In this document: piece after piece, positions 35,221 through 46,599 of the stretch
Layout of the letters: each line of letters starts with the position of its first letter
How positions within the stretch are numbered: position 1 is the first letter of the stretch
Origin: Siphonodentalium dalli
Lineage: Eukaryota > Mollusca > Scaphopoda > Gadilida > Siphonodentaliidae
Assembly (NCBI GenBank): GCA_032622095.1
Contig: CP136065.1
Coordinates: forward strand, 39,125,503-39,189,502
Direction of reading: 5' to 3'
DNA: 64,000 nt
Translations under genes and position numbers: made by a program
Notes under the pieces: model-generated
Seen by the model: the letters and a program-made list of their open reading frames with translations, nothing else
What the model was told of the DNA's origin: nothing
Database searches by the model: none

Positions 35221-35597
35221 ATACTGGCGCCATCAGTTTGTTCCAGACAGACATCCCATATAAACTAAACTTTCGGTTAATTACACACATAATATTATAA
35301 AAGACTATTATGTACTTGTTCGTCGTGTGAAACTAACTTTATAGATCATGCCACAAATCTATACTCTGGCTAACGCCTATAAAATTCATATATTCCATGC
35401 ACCTGTCCATAATCTTGGAACTTTTTGAAGTTTTGACGGGAACCTTAATGTAAAGTCGAAAATATAACTTGAGGAGAAATTGCATAAATTATTGTAAGCA
35501 AAGCAAAATCGCTCACAAAATCACTTACATCATCAAATTTCGGGTTGGGTCCTTCAGTCAAGTAATAATGAAGAACTCTTTTTCCTGTGTTATTTTT

Positions 35598-36442
35598 AGT
35601 CGAGTTTTTGAAGTTTTTCAAAAACTCGACTTATGGTTTGACGAGGGACGGTTGGCTGGCTGGCGGCGGCAGGCGGACCTAAAGAATGCCTTATAACTTT
35701 GACATTTGTGAACGGATTCAAAATATTTTTGGTATGGCAGTTGCTCCCAATGACTATTTACTGCCTGTAAAAATGGGTCACGTCCGAACTTTTTTACAAG
35801 AGTTATCCATCTTAGATGGTTTTTAGTTAAGTTTTTCACCGATAGCGCGATAACTCACGCAAATATTAACCGATTTCAACAATATTTGGTATATGAGACT
35901 CTTGCAACAATATCTCGGACGAGTTCGAAAACCAGGTTTGTCCGAATTATTTTCGCGGAGTTATGGGCCTTAGTTTGTCTATTTTTAGCAATTTTATCAC
36001 CGATAGCGCGATAACTCGATGAAATATTAACCGATTTCAACCATATTTGGTATATGAGTCTCCTGCAACAATATCTCGGACGAGTTCGAAAACCAGGTTT
36101 GTCCAAATTTTTATTCGCGGAGTTATGGGTCTTAGTTTGTCTATTTTTAGCAATGTTATCACCATTAGCGCGATAACTCAATGAAATATTAACCGATTTA
36201 AACAATATTTGGTATATGAGTCTCTTGCAACAATATCTCGGACGAGTTCAAAAACCTGGTTTGTCCGAATTTTTTTTCGTGAGTTATGAGTCTTAGTTTA
36301 CAAGTCTATTTTAATAACAATTTTATCACTGTTAGTGCGATAACTCAATGAAATATTAACAGATTCAATTGATATTTGGTATATAGGTCTATTGCAATAA
36401 TATACCACCGTCCGACTTTTTTCCCCGAAGTTGTGCACCTTA
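35598..36442 (+). repeat. 161-bp tandem array behind a short perfect hairpin
   Basis: It starts with a hairpin agtcgagtttttgaag-ttttt-caaaaactcgact (35598-35631). Four units follow with cac-gatagcgcgataactc-type starts at 35837, 35998, 36160 and 36327. Each unit has caatatttggtatatgag and gagttatgggcctt or a variant. The last unit runs into the foldback element at 36443. Confidence 0.85.
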
Positions 36443-37855
36443 TTGGCAGAAGTTTGGTTGGACGGGTGTGACTAATTACCGCCCGGGACCGCCCGGGTGG
36501 CCACACAAGCTTGTGGACACAATATCTCGACGTTATAACGTAGCCACATGCCATCTGGGGGCAACATAGGAAAATTTACTCGCTCGCTCGTCTCCGGCCG
36601 GTCATATTAACCCCACAAATGCTGATATTGGCTAAAAGAGTGATTACTGGTGTCTTCGTGTGTTTTCAGACAGATTATTTTGGTGATTCTCGGTAGTGCA
36701 ATACACATAAGTGTTAATTCCATATATTAACTCGTTGAGGCGTCCACGGCCGATGTTATTAACCCCTCAAATTCCAGTAAAACTGGTAAAATAGTCTATA
36801 AACAAAAACAACCTTGGGACTGCCCGGGACACTATATCTCGAACAATAGCGACATACCCCACGAGGTCAACCTAGAAAATGTTACTCGCTCGCTCGACTT
36901 CGGCCGGTGTTATTAACCCCTCAAAATCCGATAAAATGGTATATAATCAAAAAGAACATTGGGACCACCGGGCGGCCCCCTGGGCACGTGGACACTATAT
37001 CTCGACGTTATAACGTAGCGACATACCCCACAAGGTCAACCTAGAAAATGTTACTCGCTCGACTCCGGCCGATGTTATTAACCCCTCAACATCCACGGGC
37101 CCGAGGACACTATATCTCGACGGTATAACATAGCGACATACCCCACGAGGTTAACCTAGAAAATGTTACTCGCTCGCTCGACTTCGGACGGTGTTATTAA
37201 CCCCTCAAAATCCGATAAAATGGTATATAATCAAAAAGAACATTGGGACCGCCCGGGTGGCCCCTGGGCCCGTGGACACTATATCTCGACGTTATAACGT
37301 AGCGACATACCCCACGTGGTCAACATAGAAAATGGTACTCGCTCGCTCGACTCCGGCCGGTGTTATTAACCCCTCAAAATCCGATAAAATGGTATATAAT
37401 CAAAAAGAACATTGGGACCGCCCGGGTGGCCCCTGGGCCCGTGGACACTATATCTCGACGTTATAACGTAGCGACATACCCCACGTGGTCAACATAGAAA
37501 ATGGTACTCGCTCGCTCGACTCCGGCCGGTGTTATTAACCCCTCAAAATCCGATAAAATGGTATATAAACAAAAAGAACATTGGGACCACCCGGGCGGCC
37601 CCCTGGGCCCGTGGACACTATATCTCGACGTTATAACGTAGCTACATTATCCACGAGGTCAACCTAGAAAATGTTACTCGCTCACTCGACTCCGGCCGGT
37701 ATTATTAACCCCATAAAAATCCGATATTGGCTAAGAGGGCACGGAGAGCTCGGTGTCTTCTTTTGATTTCGGACAGCATATTTTGATGATGCATGGTAGT
37801 GCAATACCACCTGATAGTGACTTCCAGATATTGACTCGCTGACGCGTCAACACAA
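36443..37855 (+). repeat. Left arm: ~169-bp tandem units
   Basis: The sequence atctcgacgttataacgt (or a variant) recurs with its ctcga at 36526, 36838, 37001, 37116, 37285, 37453 and 37624. Each unit has the palindrome ACGTTATAACGT (lost in some), a ctcgctcgctcgact block, ggccggtgttattaacccct and a CCCGGG-rich stretch. The first interval (312) contains an extra ~140 bp segment that reappears at the inner end (37715-37855). Confidence 0.9.
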
Positions 37856-38365
37856 AATACCATATCACCATAAATATTCGGCCCTACATGATCGTAAATA
37901 TCGCAATTTTCTTGAATGTTTTCAATAAAAATTAATAACGTTACACCTACATGTATAATTTTTATATTTTGACAGGAGCGGGTGTAATTGTGTTGAAATC
38001 GACAGCAACTGCTTGTCTGAAGAGAGCCGCGGCAGATGTTTGAATGTGTTGATATCAATTAGTAGTAAAACGGTATCACAATTGTTATATTGTATACATT
38101 AACCCGTTCACAATAATCAGAAGACATATTGGCGGATTTAAAACGAAACTGTGTTTTCATAACACTTGGGGAAGACGAACAGGTAATCTCGTGACAACAG
38201 TGGAGATTTGCGATGAGGTTTCCGTGTTTTTATTGCAATCGAAAATGGTCGTAATCCCAAAATCTTCTTGGTGCTAGACAATAACAATCAATATGACGAA
38301 GAGAGTATTTGTGATACTGGAAACCCGTGTACTTAATTTGCTTACCGACCAATCACACGATATTT

Positions 38366-38990
38366 CGTTATGTAAATCATGCCGAAAAGAAAACGATCAG
38401 TGGAAATAAAATACGAACGTATAGATTATTCAAGTCAAAGTATGAAATTGAACCATACATTGTCAATGCGCGATCTGCCAAAGCGAGAATCTATTCACAA
38501 GATTGAGAATCAGTAATCATCGACTGGAAATCGAAAAAGGGAGACACAAACAGCCCCCAAAACCAGTGAGAGAAAGATTGTGTTCTGCGTGTAATTCAAA
38601 ACAAATTGAGTCAGAATATCATTTCATGTCGGGCCTATGAAAGTATTCGCGAAGCTTATGAAAAGGACATAATTGCAACGTGCCCTCATTTCTTAGAAAT
38701 GACAAATTATGAGAAGTTCAGATTTATTATGCAGAATGAACAAATTGCAACCGTTAACGTTATATGCGACATGATCCGGTCTTTCTTCACCATTCGAGAC
38801 AATATACATAATGTCTAATAAAAGCAAGTATACCCTGAGTATACCTGAGATTTTATGACAGTAAATTCACGAGCGTATATGCATATCGTATGTGATTACT
38901 CATGTTAAATTATTCCATATGTTGATATATGTATTTATTATATGTGCAACTGCCCATTGGGTGTATTTTGCATTAAAATCTTATCTTATC
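38366..38990 (+). pseudogene. 3' end of a non-LTR retrotransposon (LINE) reverse-transcriptase ORF
   Basis: The C-terminal part of a LINE ORF2 is readable across three frames. From 38366 it reads KTISGNKIRTYRLFKSKYEI; from 38503, LRISNHRLEIEKGRHKQPPK then RLCSACNS and ESEYHFM; from 38606, CRAYESIREAYEKD to a TAA at 38816. The R-SNHRL-IE-GRH...C-xx-C...E-HF...C-Y...R pattern is typical of the region after the RT domain in invertebrate LINEs. About 120 bases of 3' UTR follow, with gcccattgggt, then a tail of cttat repeats (about 38970-38992) and a G run. Two frameshifts and a 5' truncation mark it as dead. Confidence 0.8.
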
Positions 38991-39189
38991 TTATGGGGGG
39001 GGGGGGGGATGACCATATTACATATTATATATTTTCTTTATTAGCTCCACATATGGAGAGTATGATGACCTCCATCACCGGGAATAATGTTTTCAGTCCT
39101 TGCCCAAAAGGTCGTGGGTTGGGTTGCAATATGGGGAGGTACTTTGACCAGGAAAATCCTATTATACATGTCCAGTTGACATCAGAGGT

Positions 39190-39425
39190 CTTAAAAGGGC
39201 ACTAATTATTAATAAAATAAAATCATTAATTATATAACAAAAATCTGATCGGTGAAAATTGAAACATGTTGGTGAAATTGGCCCATGTCGTGTCAAGAGA
39301 AAAGGGCACTAAGTATTGGTAAAATAAAATAATTAATTTTATAACCAAAATTGTTGCAATCTGATCGGTGAGAATTGAAACATGTGGGTAAAATTAGCCC
39401 ACAGCGTGTCAAGAGTTATAGATGC
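39190..39425 (+). repeat. Two-copy tandem repeat in the foldback core
   Basis: aaagggcactaa begins both units (39196 and 39301). Both continue with aataaaataaaat and ctgatcggtga-aattgaaac, then gcccac/gcccat and cgtgtcaagag. The period is about 105-116 bases. Confidence 0.75.
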
Positions 39426-39599
39426 TGTTGACTTCAGACGACTTAAATGGGCAAATACGAGCAATTGTTGGCTGATTTTACAATAAACGCTCTTTATTTG
39501 TCATAATATGATAATATTCCAGGCATGTATAAATTGGTGCGTTAGATTAGACTAGTCGATCCTTAAATAGTGACTTTTCAATTTCTATAAGTGGAGATA

Positions 39600-40781
39600 G
39601 AGCTGTGAACAAATATATGTGATCTGATTTGGTTGGGGGGGGGATAACGTTTCTAGGTTGACCTCGTGGGGTATGGCCTACGTTATTATGTCGAGATATA
39701 GTGTCCATGGGGCCTCCCGGGCGGTCCCAGTGTTCTTTTTGTTTATATACCATTTTATCGGATTTTGAGGGGTTAATGACACCGGCCGGAGTCGAGCGAG
39801 CGAGTACCATTTTCTAGGTTGACTTCGTGGGGTATGGCGCTACGATATAACGTCGAGATATAGTGTCCACGGGCCCATGGGGCCTCCCGGGCGGTCCCAG
39901 TGTTCTTTTTGTTTATATACCATTTTATCGGATTTTGAGGGGTTAATAACACCGACCGGAGTCGAGCAAGCGAGTAACATTTTCTAGGTTGACCTCGTGG
40001 GGTATGTCGCTATGTTATAACGTCGAGATATAGTGTCCACGGGCCCATGGGGCCACCCGGGCGTTCCCGGGCGGTCCCAGCACCACTTGTCCTTTTTGTT
40101 TATATACCATTTTATCAGATTTTGAGGGGTTAATAGCACCGGCCGGAGTCGAGCGAGCGAGTATCATTTTCTATGTTGACCTCGTGGGGTATGTCGCTAC
40201 GTTATAACGTCGCGATATAGTGTCCACGTGCCCATGGGGCGGTCCCGGTCGGTCTCAGTGTTCTTTTTGTTTATATACCATTTTATCGGATTTTGAGGGG
40301 TTAATAACACCGGCCGGAGTCGAGCGAGCGAGTAACATTTTCTAGGTTGACCTCGTGGGGTATGTCGCTATGTTATAACGTCGAGGTATAGAGTCCACGG
40401 GCCCATGGGGCCGCCCGGGCGGTCCCAATGTTCTTTTTGTTTATACACTATTTTACCGGAGATTGAGGGGTTAATAACATCGGTCGTGGACGCGTCAACG
40501 AGTCAATATATGGAATTAACACTCAGGTGTATTGCACTACCGAGAATCACCAAAATAATCTGTCTGAAAACACACGAGGACATCGGTAACCACACAGGCT
40601 CTTTTAGCCAATATCGACATTTGTGGGGTTAATATGACCGGCCGGAGACGAGTAAATTTGTCTATGTTGCCCTCAGGTGGCATGACGCTACGTTATAACG
40701 TCGAGATATTGTGTCCACGGGCACGTGGGGTCACCCGGGCGGTCCCGGGCGGTAATTAGTCACACCGGGTTGGACTGCCAA
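39600..40781 (-). repeat. Right arm: mirrored ~169-bp tandem units
   Basis: Reverse-oriented copies of the left-arm unit, with tcgag-type marks at 39691, 39853, 40023, 40210, 40381 and 40701 (intervals 162-187 and a final 320). The long last interval mirrors the first interval of the left arm and holds the same extra segment (40495-40625). Confidence 0.9.
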
Positions 40782-40849
40782 AAGCATCTTATATGCGTAA
40801 CCCTTGTTTGGACTTTGTAATGCTCCCTGTCAAAACGATGTGCATTGTC

Positions 40850-40960
40850 AATTTGGTTTATAAATTTGTAAAAATAACTACCGGTACTTTGATCAAGATT
40901 TTATTCCATTTCTATGTGATCACCCCACTGGTGTGTTCTACATAACTTTAATATAATAAA
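40850..40960 (+). repeat. Short relic of the 485-bp family
   Basis: Matches the end of the 24883 unit: aaaaataacta, then tttgatcaagatt, ccatttctatgtgatcac and cataactttaat. Confidence 0.6.
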
Positions 40961-41177
40961 CCAGAAATAATTAAATTTTAACGTGTGTCTAGTATTTTAT
41001 TTAGTCATCAAAAGTAAACAAAACAACATAAGTATATTTTAACCTAATTCCGAGCATGTTGAATGTAACCAAATTAATGTTTAAACCAAGTACAGGATGC
41101 AAACATTTATACACTTATATGCCATATACGGAATAAAATAAAGACAAACAGTGAAGATTGGGGTGTTTATTTATTTT

Positions 41178-41340
41178 TTTTAAGGACGACCAGCTGGGCG
41201 CAGCCCAGCCACGCATATGTTGCGCAGCAACATATGCGCAGGTCGTCCTTATACTAAGTTCGCTTTCGAACATGGGCGCCGCCATCTTGAATTAGGGGCA
41301 CCGCCATCTTGGATTTGAGGGGCCGCCATCTTGAAACGTC
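41178..41340. repeat. GC-rich hairpin followed by three GCCATCTTG repeats
   Basis: aaggacgacc at 41183 pairs with ggtcgtcctt at 41241, with inner pairs gctgggc/gcccagc and catatgttgcgcagcaacatatg. Directly after, gccgccatcttga, accgccatcttgga and ggccgccatcttga form a ~24-bp direct repeat at 41278-41334. These resemble the YY1 consensus, whose core is CCAT within GCCGCCATCTTG. The end ggtcgtcctttttt recurs at about 56070. Confidence 0.75.
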
Positions 41341-41845
41341 ATTGCAATTAAATTAAAACTACAAAATGTTATTTTTCATATAGCCAACATAACAGTATTC
41401 ATTGCGTTAAGGCATTACATGCTTTATTCTTTGAACAATAATCATTACTTAAATCATAAATATTGTCGACCGGACTCGGGTTGCTATGCCATTCGGGAAA
41501 TGGCGGAAATTTACGTAAAACTGCAAATTTTCCTTAGCCACCTCGCGAAAACAACATAATTCATATCGTAAATATCTTGATCGTTTATTATATAACTAAA
41601 TAAACTTTTCTTTAGTTTAGTAAATTAGTAGAAGCATGTTCACGTAAACTGTTAGGTTACGTCATATAGCCTAGTACCCAGGCCAGCAAACGTATTTGAG
41701 GCCTGGTATAGGCTGAGCTCATGAATATATTCATGAGATGCGGTTGTCACGTGATATTTTAGATTGCGAATTTATTTACGATTTTTATTGCTACGGTAAG
41801 ATCATCATTTTTATCTACAATTTATATTTGATTACATCTATTTAT
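41341..41845. other. Spacer with small palindromes
   Basis: CTCATGAATATATTCATGAG at 41718-41737 is a perfect 20-bp palindrome next to a looser aggcc...ggcct inverted pair. No gene is supported. Confidence 0.5.
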
Positions 41846-41887
41846 AAGCCCACGTAGGCTAGCCGCGAAGCGGCTAGCCGTGGGCTT
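41846..41887. repeat. Short GC-rich hairpin
   Basis: aagcccacgtaggctagccg pairs with cggctagccgtgggctt around a gaa-type loop, apart from a three-base bulge. It could be the subterminal hairpin of a mobile element. Confidence 0.7.
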
Positions 41888-44800
41888 AAGTGAGTACTGC
41901 GTATACACACTCGACGCTGGGAGAGCATAGAATCTGCAATACTGTTAAACGAAAAAATATCTTTCCAAAAATAAATTGACCTTTGAAACGCTCTTTGAAC
42001 TTTGAACTCGTCTTCCCAAGCCACATATGCAGCGATTGGATAATCGCGTTTGTCTTAACCAATCAGAATCAACGCTGCTCGCAGACGGTTGTTAGGCAAG
42101 TGATGCTATTCAAACAAAGTCGAAAATCGCCACCTCGGATTATTATTTCCACGAATTGCCAATTACAACACACGCGTTGGGCGAGAAAAAAACTGCTTAC
42201 ATTTATGATACACAAGGTGATTACATGTACATGATCGGTATCGGATGTAGGATGTAACATTGTACGCCTTGTTTGGCCGCGAATATAACAAATTCACCAA
42301 TTCCAGCCAATTTCCAGGGTATGGCAGACTGACTCTTGACCGTTGACTCCAAGTTTAGTGACTCGGGTTCAAAGTCATAATTCCCCGATTCATTCTTGCA
42401 ACAAATTTAGAAATTACAATTTGAACGAATCAAGCATCTACTTCATTTGTGATTATACTTGCGAGTACTGTGTAGTTATCTGCAGGCTACACAGCGACAA
42501 AATTAATTTATGAACACAGTTTTGTCAAAGGTGGCATTACCTGCAACCAAAAATTATTTAGACAGAACGGAAGCGATCGAATTCTCGCATTGTTGACTTT
42601 TCGAATGACAGAACACTGAGTGACACACGGCGATGGTAAAATGATTTTCATGGTGATAATCCTGATCAGAAAGTACGGAATAATACAATAAGTCTGACGT
42701 ACACAATGACTACAGTACAGTAACGTTTATTAATATAACAGTTTGTTTTCAGTTTTGAAACTTGTCAGAGTAAACTGGTATTATTATTAACCATTCTGCA
42801 ATACCAAATGGCCTCACCTTCACACTACTAACTAGTATGTTTATACACTTCATCTTCAAGTTAATCATGATTGCAAGGAAATACGGTACGTAGCGGGAAT
42901 TGTCTTGGATCCAGCTATTATTTTTTTTAAACTTTCATCCTAATATTTGTAATATTTGACACGCATGTATGAACATTATTATTTTTCGCTCAGTTTTAAA
43001 TTTACGCAGCTACAGATACAGTTCTTAATCGATGTTGAATATATATTTGAGAACCGCCATGCACAACATACGTGTAAATGTACTGCATGCACCTGTACCG
43101 GTACTGGCGGTACATACATGTATAAAAAGGTCCAAACAATTTCCATGTTTCGACTGACCAAAATCCATGTTCAGGACCTCAAACCTAATTTTGTTTCACG
43201 CGACAGCGATAATTGTGTTGCCAAACTTACTGTTACACACTTTTGCCTCTTCCTGTTATAAATACAAAACAAATTTCTAACACAACTCCATTGTGAAAAC
43301 ACTATACATTAAACCGAAACAACTATCATGCAAGCTTTCGGTTTCCCCATGTACATGTAGGCCTATCCATGTGTGAGCTGAGATATAAAAATGGATTAAC
43401 TTACTGAAACCAAAATCGCTACCATACATGATTTGTGGTTATAATGTTAAAACCAATTGGTCTGTCTTTCAATTCTTTTATTGTTTAGTCAGCTAACGAT
43501 CAGTGAGAGCAAGTACAATTACATTTTGCTTCTTTCGTTTCACACAAGTTTACACAAGTAGAACTTTTCTCAAAGTAAATTTATCTTCTCATGTGCTTGG
43601 TCAGTGGCTCAGTGGACACTGATCCCCAGTGACAAGCCACTGTTCATCGCAGTTATTAGTACCATGGAAACGTACATGTTAAAACTCAACCATTTTAAGT
43701 TACTTGTACCGCTGCAAACTTAGCTTGAAAGATATATGTCTTATTAGCATCATAGTAGCAACTGTTTAAGTAATGGTTCCCATCACAGAACACATGGCCA
43801 ACGCTGATAATCCTCAAACATATTAGGCAAAAAAAAAGACCTGTGGAATTGTGGGATAGACATATGTCCAGTTAAACTTTTCACATGCCCATAACTTAAC
43901 TGATGGGAAAGGTTATAAATATACCTTCGATCAAGTTCATCAACATATATACCTTAATCAACTATTACAGTGACCGTGAACATTTTTACAAGTGCAAATT
44001 TTGGCACCTGCGAATAAAATATTGCCAGTAATTATAGGTGTGGGAGCAATCGCTCCCTTTTCCTGGGAAAGACTTGGCCAATGCATTCTCTTTTATACTA
44101 GTACATTGTAGGTGAGGTGCCATATTGGCGACTCGCATACCGGTATATAAGAGAAAGCATTGGCACAGGGTTTTTGCAAAATTCCAGTTAGGAAAGGGTT
44201 AATAAATAGCATTGATGATCTAAGAAGTACTTAGTAGTATCAGCTTAGAAGATAATATACCGGGTATGTAGGAAAATTAATACACAGGGGTACTGTAACA
44301 TGACCCATGGATTGTCGTGGGATAGGTGCTGTGTTTCTCAGATGATTTTAAAGTGGCACTAATAATTAGCAATAAAGAGTGTTTGTCATCAGCTTAGAAT
44401 ATATGTAGGGGAACTGTCTCAGGTGTCTCATGGAATAGGTGCGGCAAATCAAAGAGACACTAACAATTCGCTTGGATGACTTGTAGGCACAATAATTATT
44501 TAACCCTCATTAAAGCAAACTCCAGTATCCCAGCTACAGTAGTAGTTACTACTGTTTATTTTTAATGTTGACAACAATGCTTTTAGATGTCAGCAAAAAT
44601 TTACATGGTTGTACTCGATAGATCAAACTGCTTGGCATAAAAAAGGACTGTTGGTCGTTCCTTTTATTTAGCAATTCAAACTCCACGAAAAGAAGCCATA
44701 GTACTTACAATGCAGCATACACTTGATCAATTGATTAGTTGTGCAACCACACTTTTTTAAATCATGTCTGTATTTGTGTACCGGTATGTATTATTGTATA

Positions 44801-45744
44801 CTTAAAGTGCTTTATTTTCTATTTTCAGGGATATTTTGGATCTACATCCTGCTTATCACACATATAACTACATGTATATCAACTATCAGAAGTTCAACTC
44901 TGTGATCTGACATTTACTGGTTCTGAATACATTTTGAAAAGGCATCAGACAATTTTTTTGGACAGGTGTAAAATTAAAATTCACAATCAGAGATTAAATG
45001 GAACTGTTGTATCCTGACTGATGACACAAATGTCAAATCCACTATTTTCTGTTAACTCTCTTCTTGGAATGTTATTCAAACACAAAGACAATATCAACAC
45101 CAAGGACACAAACTTTTAATAACTTGCAACTTCAGCTTCCTTATAATACTACTAGAAAAGGAAATGATGAGAAAACAGGATAACAGAAAATACATCATCT
45201 ATTCTAAATTATATTGGAGGTAGTCATGTGTGCAATGGATACTTTTGGGGTGGAGGCATACATGTGTAATATGTGCACACGGTATAGTGATTCTTGACCT
45301 GAGGTAACAAGGAATTCACTCCAGGAAGCTGATGTGTATTTATTTATTCAGTGCAAAACATCTTATGAAAGTAAAGGGTATTGATCCACTTGTTCTAAGG
45401 AAAATATACACTGCTTCAATTCTGGAGAATGTAAATCTTGTTCTATTACATTTGGAAAGTGTCATAATTTACACTTGAAGGTGGCTGTGCATATATGTCT
45501 AACAGAAAGTGTAATGAACAGACATGAAGACTCCTGGGTGATGTGATTGCCTTCTGATTAATAAAATGTTGCGCCTGGAACAGTATGATCATATTATTTT
45601 GAACTAAATCCAAATTCACCAATAAGGAATATATTGTTATTAGAATGAGATACTGCCATCATACCTGTTGGTATTTATTCATTCTTGCCACATTTGTCAT
45701 GTTCCAGGGATCAGGGTGTGCAATAAAGAGAGGATCTACGAGTC
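41888..45744. other. Long intron-like or intergenic stretch
   Basis: Little repetition and no supported exon. A hairpin lies at 44071-44169 (ccaatgcattctctt...aagagaaagcattgg). A strong acceptor-like site TTTTCTATTTTCAG at 44815-44828 is followed by a frame of only 26 codons. Open frames at 41983 and 42956 lack support. Confidence 0.5.
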
Positions 45745-45895
45745 CCCAGTTTATAGCGGAATTTACAAAACGAGTCCAGAAAATTAGATCTGGACCAGCC
45801 TTTGTTGAGGTCCTGACCTAATGTAGTGGACGGGTTTTGTAGATTCTGCTATAGCCTATACTTGACGAGTTATAGATTATATTTATTACATGATC
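45745..45895 (+). repeat. Hairpin element related to the 9546 family, diverged
   Basis: tttatagcggaatttacaaa pairs imperfectly with ttttgtagattctgctata, and the apex is near gatctggaccagcc. The 3' side continues ttattacatgatcc, recalling the tttatcacatgatca tail of the copy at 9546. Confidence 0.55.
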
Positions 45896-46284
45896 CAAAG
45901 CCTCGACAAAACCTACTTAAATCAACAAATGGGACACTAAACTAACATCGGCTTCTATACGACATCGGATGACTTTTCATGTAACTGTGCATTGTTTGCG
46001 CGTGTAAACAATAGTCCCAGATAAATAAGGACACTTTGATGTATTTAATGGTGTATATATAATGACATAACTTTTCAAACTCTTAATGATTATAGCTGGT
46101 TGGAAAAATATTGGAAGGCATAATATATGGAGTGTAAATAGAAGACATACCGGAAGTCAAGGGTCACCTGGCACTATTTCCTGTTATTAAACGAACGTTT
46201 AATATCACAATTTATCACATAATTAACTCACAAACCCAGGTTAATAATTATTGGTAAGACACACACGTACTATTAGCACATGCG

Positions 46285-46520
46285 ATGACGTCACGCCATT
46301 ATTTGAATGACTTGCGATTGCTGACGTTTATGATAGTTTTCTTCGATGAATACTTCGCGTTTATTTGATCATGTGATAAAAGGTATATCAAACTCATTCT
46401 ACTTTATACGTAATTTATCAACCTCTGACATCCACTAAATTCTATTTGAGTCTCGGTGAACCTCGGCTCAAATCGAATTTAGTTATCTCGATTGATAGAT
46501 TCCGTACACAATATAAACTC
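46285..46520 (-). mobile_element. Hairpin MITE-like element, copy B (reverse of 9546-9790)
   Basis: Reverse complement of the copy at 9546: tail first, with tgacgtca (46287), gacttgcgat and cgcgtttatttgatcatgtg, then the hairpin with arms at about 46400-46450 and 46464-46515. The flanking sequence differs from copy A, consistent with separate insertions. Confidence 0.75.
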
Positions 46521-46599
46521 ATGTATATTTACTATAATTTTGCCTTATATACATCAGGGTACATGTACTACTATAGCTATATAAGTTCGTGAAACATGA

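Larger units (their letters stand above)
36443..40781. mobile_element. 4.3 kb foldback element with tandem-repeat arms
   Basis: The left end ttggcag followed by gtgtgactaattaccgcccg is mirrored at the right end (cgggcggtaattagtcacac then ctgccaa). Both arms (36443-37855 and about 39600-40781) are built from ~169-bp units in opposite orientation, and even the irregular long outermost unit is mirrored. The ~1.7 kb core carries a LINE 3' relic. No transposase is seen. The layout fits a Foldback/TIR-type non-autonomous element; no target duplication could be established. Confidence 0.8.

Noticed and set aside
37705-38058. 117-codon open frame on the minus strand at the inner end of the left arm
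   Set aside because: Half of it is the mirrored arm segment, whose other copies are not open in the same frame. No protein family is seen.
44829-44908. Possible terminal exon after TTTTCTATTTTCAG
   Set aside because: Only 26 codons in the best frame, no nearby poly(A) signal and no phase partner found. The acceptor-like sequence alone is not enough.
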